64,000 nucleotides of DNA from Botryosphaeria dothidea (taxonomy: Eukaryota > Ascomycota > Dothideomycetes > Botryosphaeriales > Botryosphaeriaceae), in NCBI GenBank assembly GCA_011503125.2, contig WWBZ02000033.1:2542001-2606000 (forward strand), given 5' to 3'. Every line of letters starts with the position of its first letter. The stretch's first letter is position 1. The notes below the pieces were generated by a model. That model did no database searches. It saw only the letters and a program-made list of their open reading frames with translations, and was not told where the DNA came from. This document shows, one piece after another, positions 62,830 to 64,000 of this stretch. The position numbers were made by a program, and so were the translations under genes.

Positions 62830-64000
62830 ATGCCTGCCGACGGAGAGCCCGCGGAGCCCATGTCCAGAGGAATCTGGTTCACGGCGAAGCAAGCTGGGGG
62901 TGATCTCTTCATCTGGAAGCAGCGCGTTGTCGTCACCAACGAGTATGGCGAGGAGCGCACCGAGTGGCAGTCGCCTGCCCCGCTGCAGAACCCCTTCTCC
63001 CTGTTCGCCCAGCTCTCCTTGAAGGACTGGATATTCTTCCTCGTCGGCCTGGCAGCATGGACTGCGGACGCCTTCGACTTCCACGCACTGTCCATCCAGA
63101 CCGTCAAGCTGGCCAAGTACTACGACCAGTCCAAGACCAACATCACCACCGCCATCACCCTGACGCTTCTTCTCCGTTCCATCGGCGCCGCCTGCTTCGG
63201 TCTGGCTGGCGACAAGTTCGGTCGCAAGTGGCCCATGGTCTTGAACATGATCATCCTCGGTGTCCTGCAGATTGCCACCATCTACAGCACCACTTTCCAG
63301 CAGTTCCTCGCCGTCCGCAGCTTGTTCGGTCTCTTCATGGGTGGTGTCTACGGCAACGCCATTGCCATGGCTCTTGAGAACTGCCCGTAAGTAACCGAAC
63401 AGTCCCTCGCCAGTCACGCGACACCCCCCCCCCCCCTCCCACCTTGCTGACCGAACACTTCGATAGTACCAACGCCAGAGGTCTCATGAGCGGCATCCTG
63501 CAGCAAGGCTACTCGCTCGGCTACGTCTTCGCGGCGTGCGCCAACCTGGGCGTCGGTGGCTCGACCGACAGCTGGAAGACGGTCTTCTGGATCGCGGCGG
63601 GCATCTCGATCGCCGTGGGCATCATCCGCATGTTCTTCCCCGAGTCGCAGCAGTTCGTCGAGGCCAAGAAGGCGGGCAAGAAGGCCAAGGCGCCGGGCGC
63701 CTTCTGGCAGGAGACCAAGGTGATGCTGGCGCAGGAGTGGAAGATGTGCATCTACTGCATCATCCTGATGACCTGGTTCAACTACTACAGCCACACGTCG
63801 CAGGACAGCTACACCACCTTCATGCTCACCCAGAAGGAGCTCGACAACTCGGGCGCCTCGCGCGCCTCCATCCTCATGAAGGTCGGCGCCTGCGTCGGCG
63901 GCACCATCATCGGCTACCTCTCGCAGTTCGTCGGCCGCCGCCGCGCCATCATCGTCGCCGCCCTCATCTCCGGCTGCATGATCCCGGCCTGGATCCTCCC
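62830..64000 (+). CDS. jen1: JEN-type monocarboxylate/proton symporter, 3' end outside window
   Basis: Exon 1 62830-63386 and exon 2 from 63467 to the window edge, joined over an 80-bp intron (GTAAGT..GATAG) as ALENC-P-TNARGLMSG, give the first 363 residues. The cytoplasmic N-terminus leads into NPFSLFAQLSLKDWIFF, helix 1 with AAWTADAFDF, MFS motif A-like GLAGDKFGRKWPM, RSLFGLFMGGVYGNA and MSGILQQGYSLGY, all typical of Jen1. The signature of the family, NxxSHxSQDxxxT, is met exactly by NYYSHTSQDSYTT (63779-63817). JEN proteins import lactate, pyruvate and related acids with protons across the plasma membrane when glucose is absent. The intron holds a C13 run. The C-terminal helices are not in the window. 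Confidence 0.93.
63424..63436. repeat. C13 homopolymer inside the JEN intron
   Basis: Thirteen C in a row within the 80-bp intron, upstream of the CTGAC branch-like site. Simple sequence, prone to length variation. Confidence 0.9.

Overview
The window is nuclear DNA of a filamentous ascomycete (Pezizomycotina). The genes are spaced, most have zero to three short introns (about 48-80 bp, a few of 140-240 bp) with GT..AG ends and CTGAC/CTAAC-type branch sites, and the products include fungal-type TOR, Atg11, a CFEM/GPI wall protein, a JEN carboxylate permease and the fungus-restricted degenerate kinase family. The genus cannot be named from sequence alone. Exon joins were built by hand from splice signals plus reading-frame and family continuity.

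Layout, left to right. 1-485 (-): start of an acidic, serine-rich protein that runs off the edge. 2797-4158 (-): conserved fungal protein of unknown function, divergent from 4658-7072 (+), an SR140/U2SURP-like splicing factor. 7568-14970 (+): complete four-exon TOR kinase, with a 10-codon upstream ORF just before its start. 15596-16748 (-): three-exon CENP-H-like kinetochore subunit, divergent from 17268-21741 (+), the autophagy scaffold Atg11. 22108-25332 (-): a decayed tract holding a disabled protein kinase followed by RhoGAP remnants. 27002-28069 (-): polytopic membrane protein. 28653-31007 (-): tRNA dimethylguanosine methyltransferase Trm1, with an upstream in-frame start that would add a mitochondrial presequence; divergent from 31656-32951 (+), a conserved fungal protein with a membrane segment. 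34055-35896 (-): AGC kinase of the S6K/Psk1 type. 35897-42179 is a 6.3-kb stretch without a convincing gene. 42180-45158 (+): 992-aa secreted, GPI-anchored, Ser/Thr/Pro-rich CFEM protein. 48049-49006 (-): Vip1-like RRM protein with a cysteine-rich, metallothionein-like tail. 52430-54202 (+): four-exon MFS transporter of the zinc-induced-facilitator-like group. About 55453-56500: an array of diverged ~85-bp repeats with no obvious coding capacity. 57605-58851 (-): RNPS1-like RS/RRM protein. 59501-59591 (+): intron-containing tRNA-Thr(AGU). 62830-64000 (+): JEN-type monocarboxylate permease, cut by the window end.

Functionally, TOR, Atg11 (bulk and selective autophagy, repressed by TOR) and an S6K-like AGC kinase (a TOR effector class) lie within about 30 kb. 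Two RNA-processing factors (SR140-like, RNPS1-like), a tRNA modifier and a kinetochore subunit make up most of the remaining housekeeping content. I did not find a convincing new multi-gene system. The most unusual items are the ~85-bp repeat array, the kinase/RhoGAP relic, the Trm1 alternative start, the cysteine-rich Vip1 tail, the seven-cysteine CFEM domain and the hidden last exon of Atg11.
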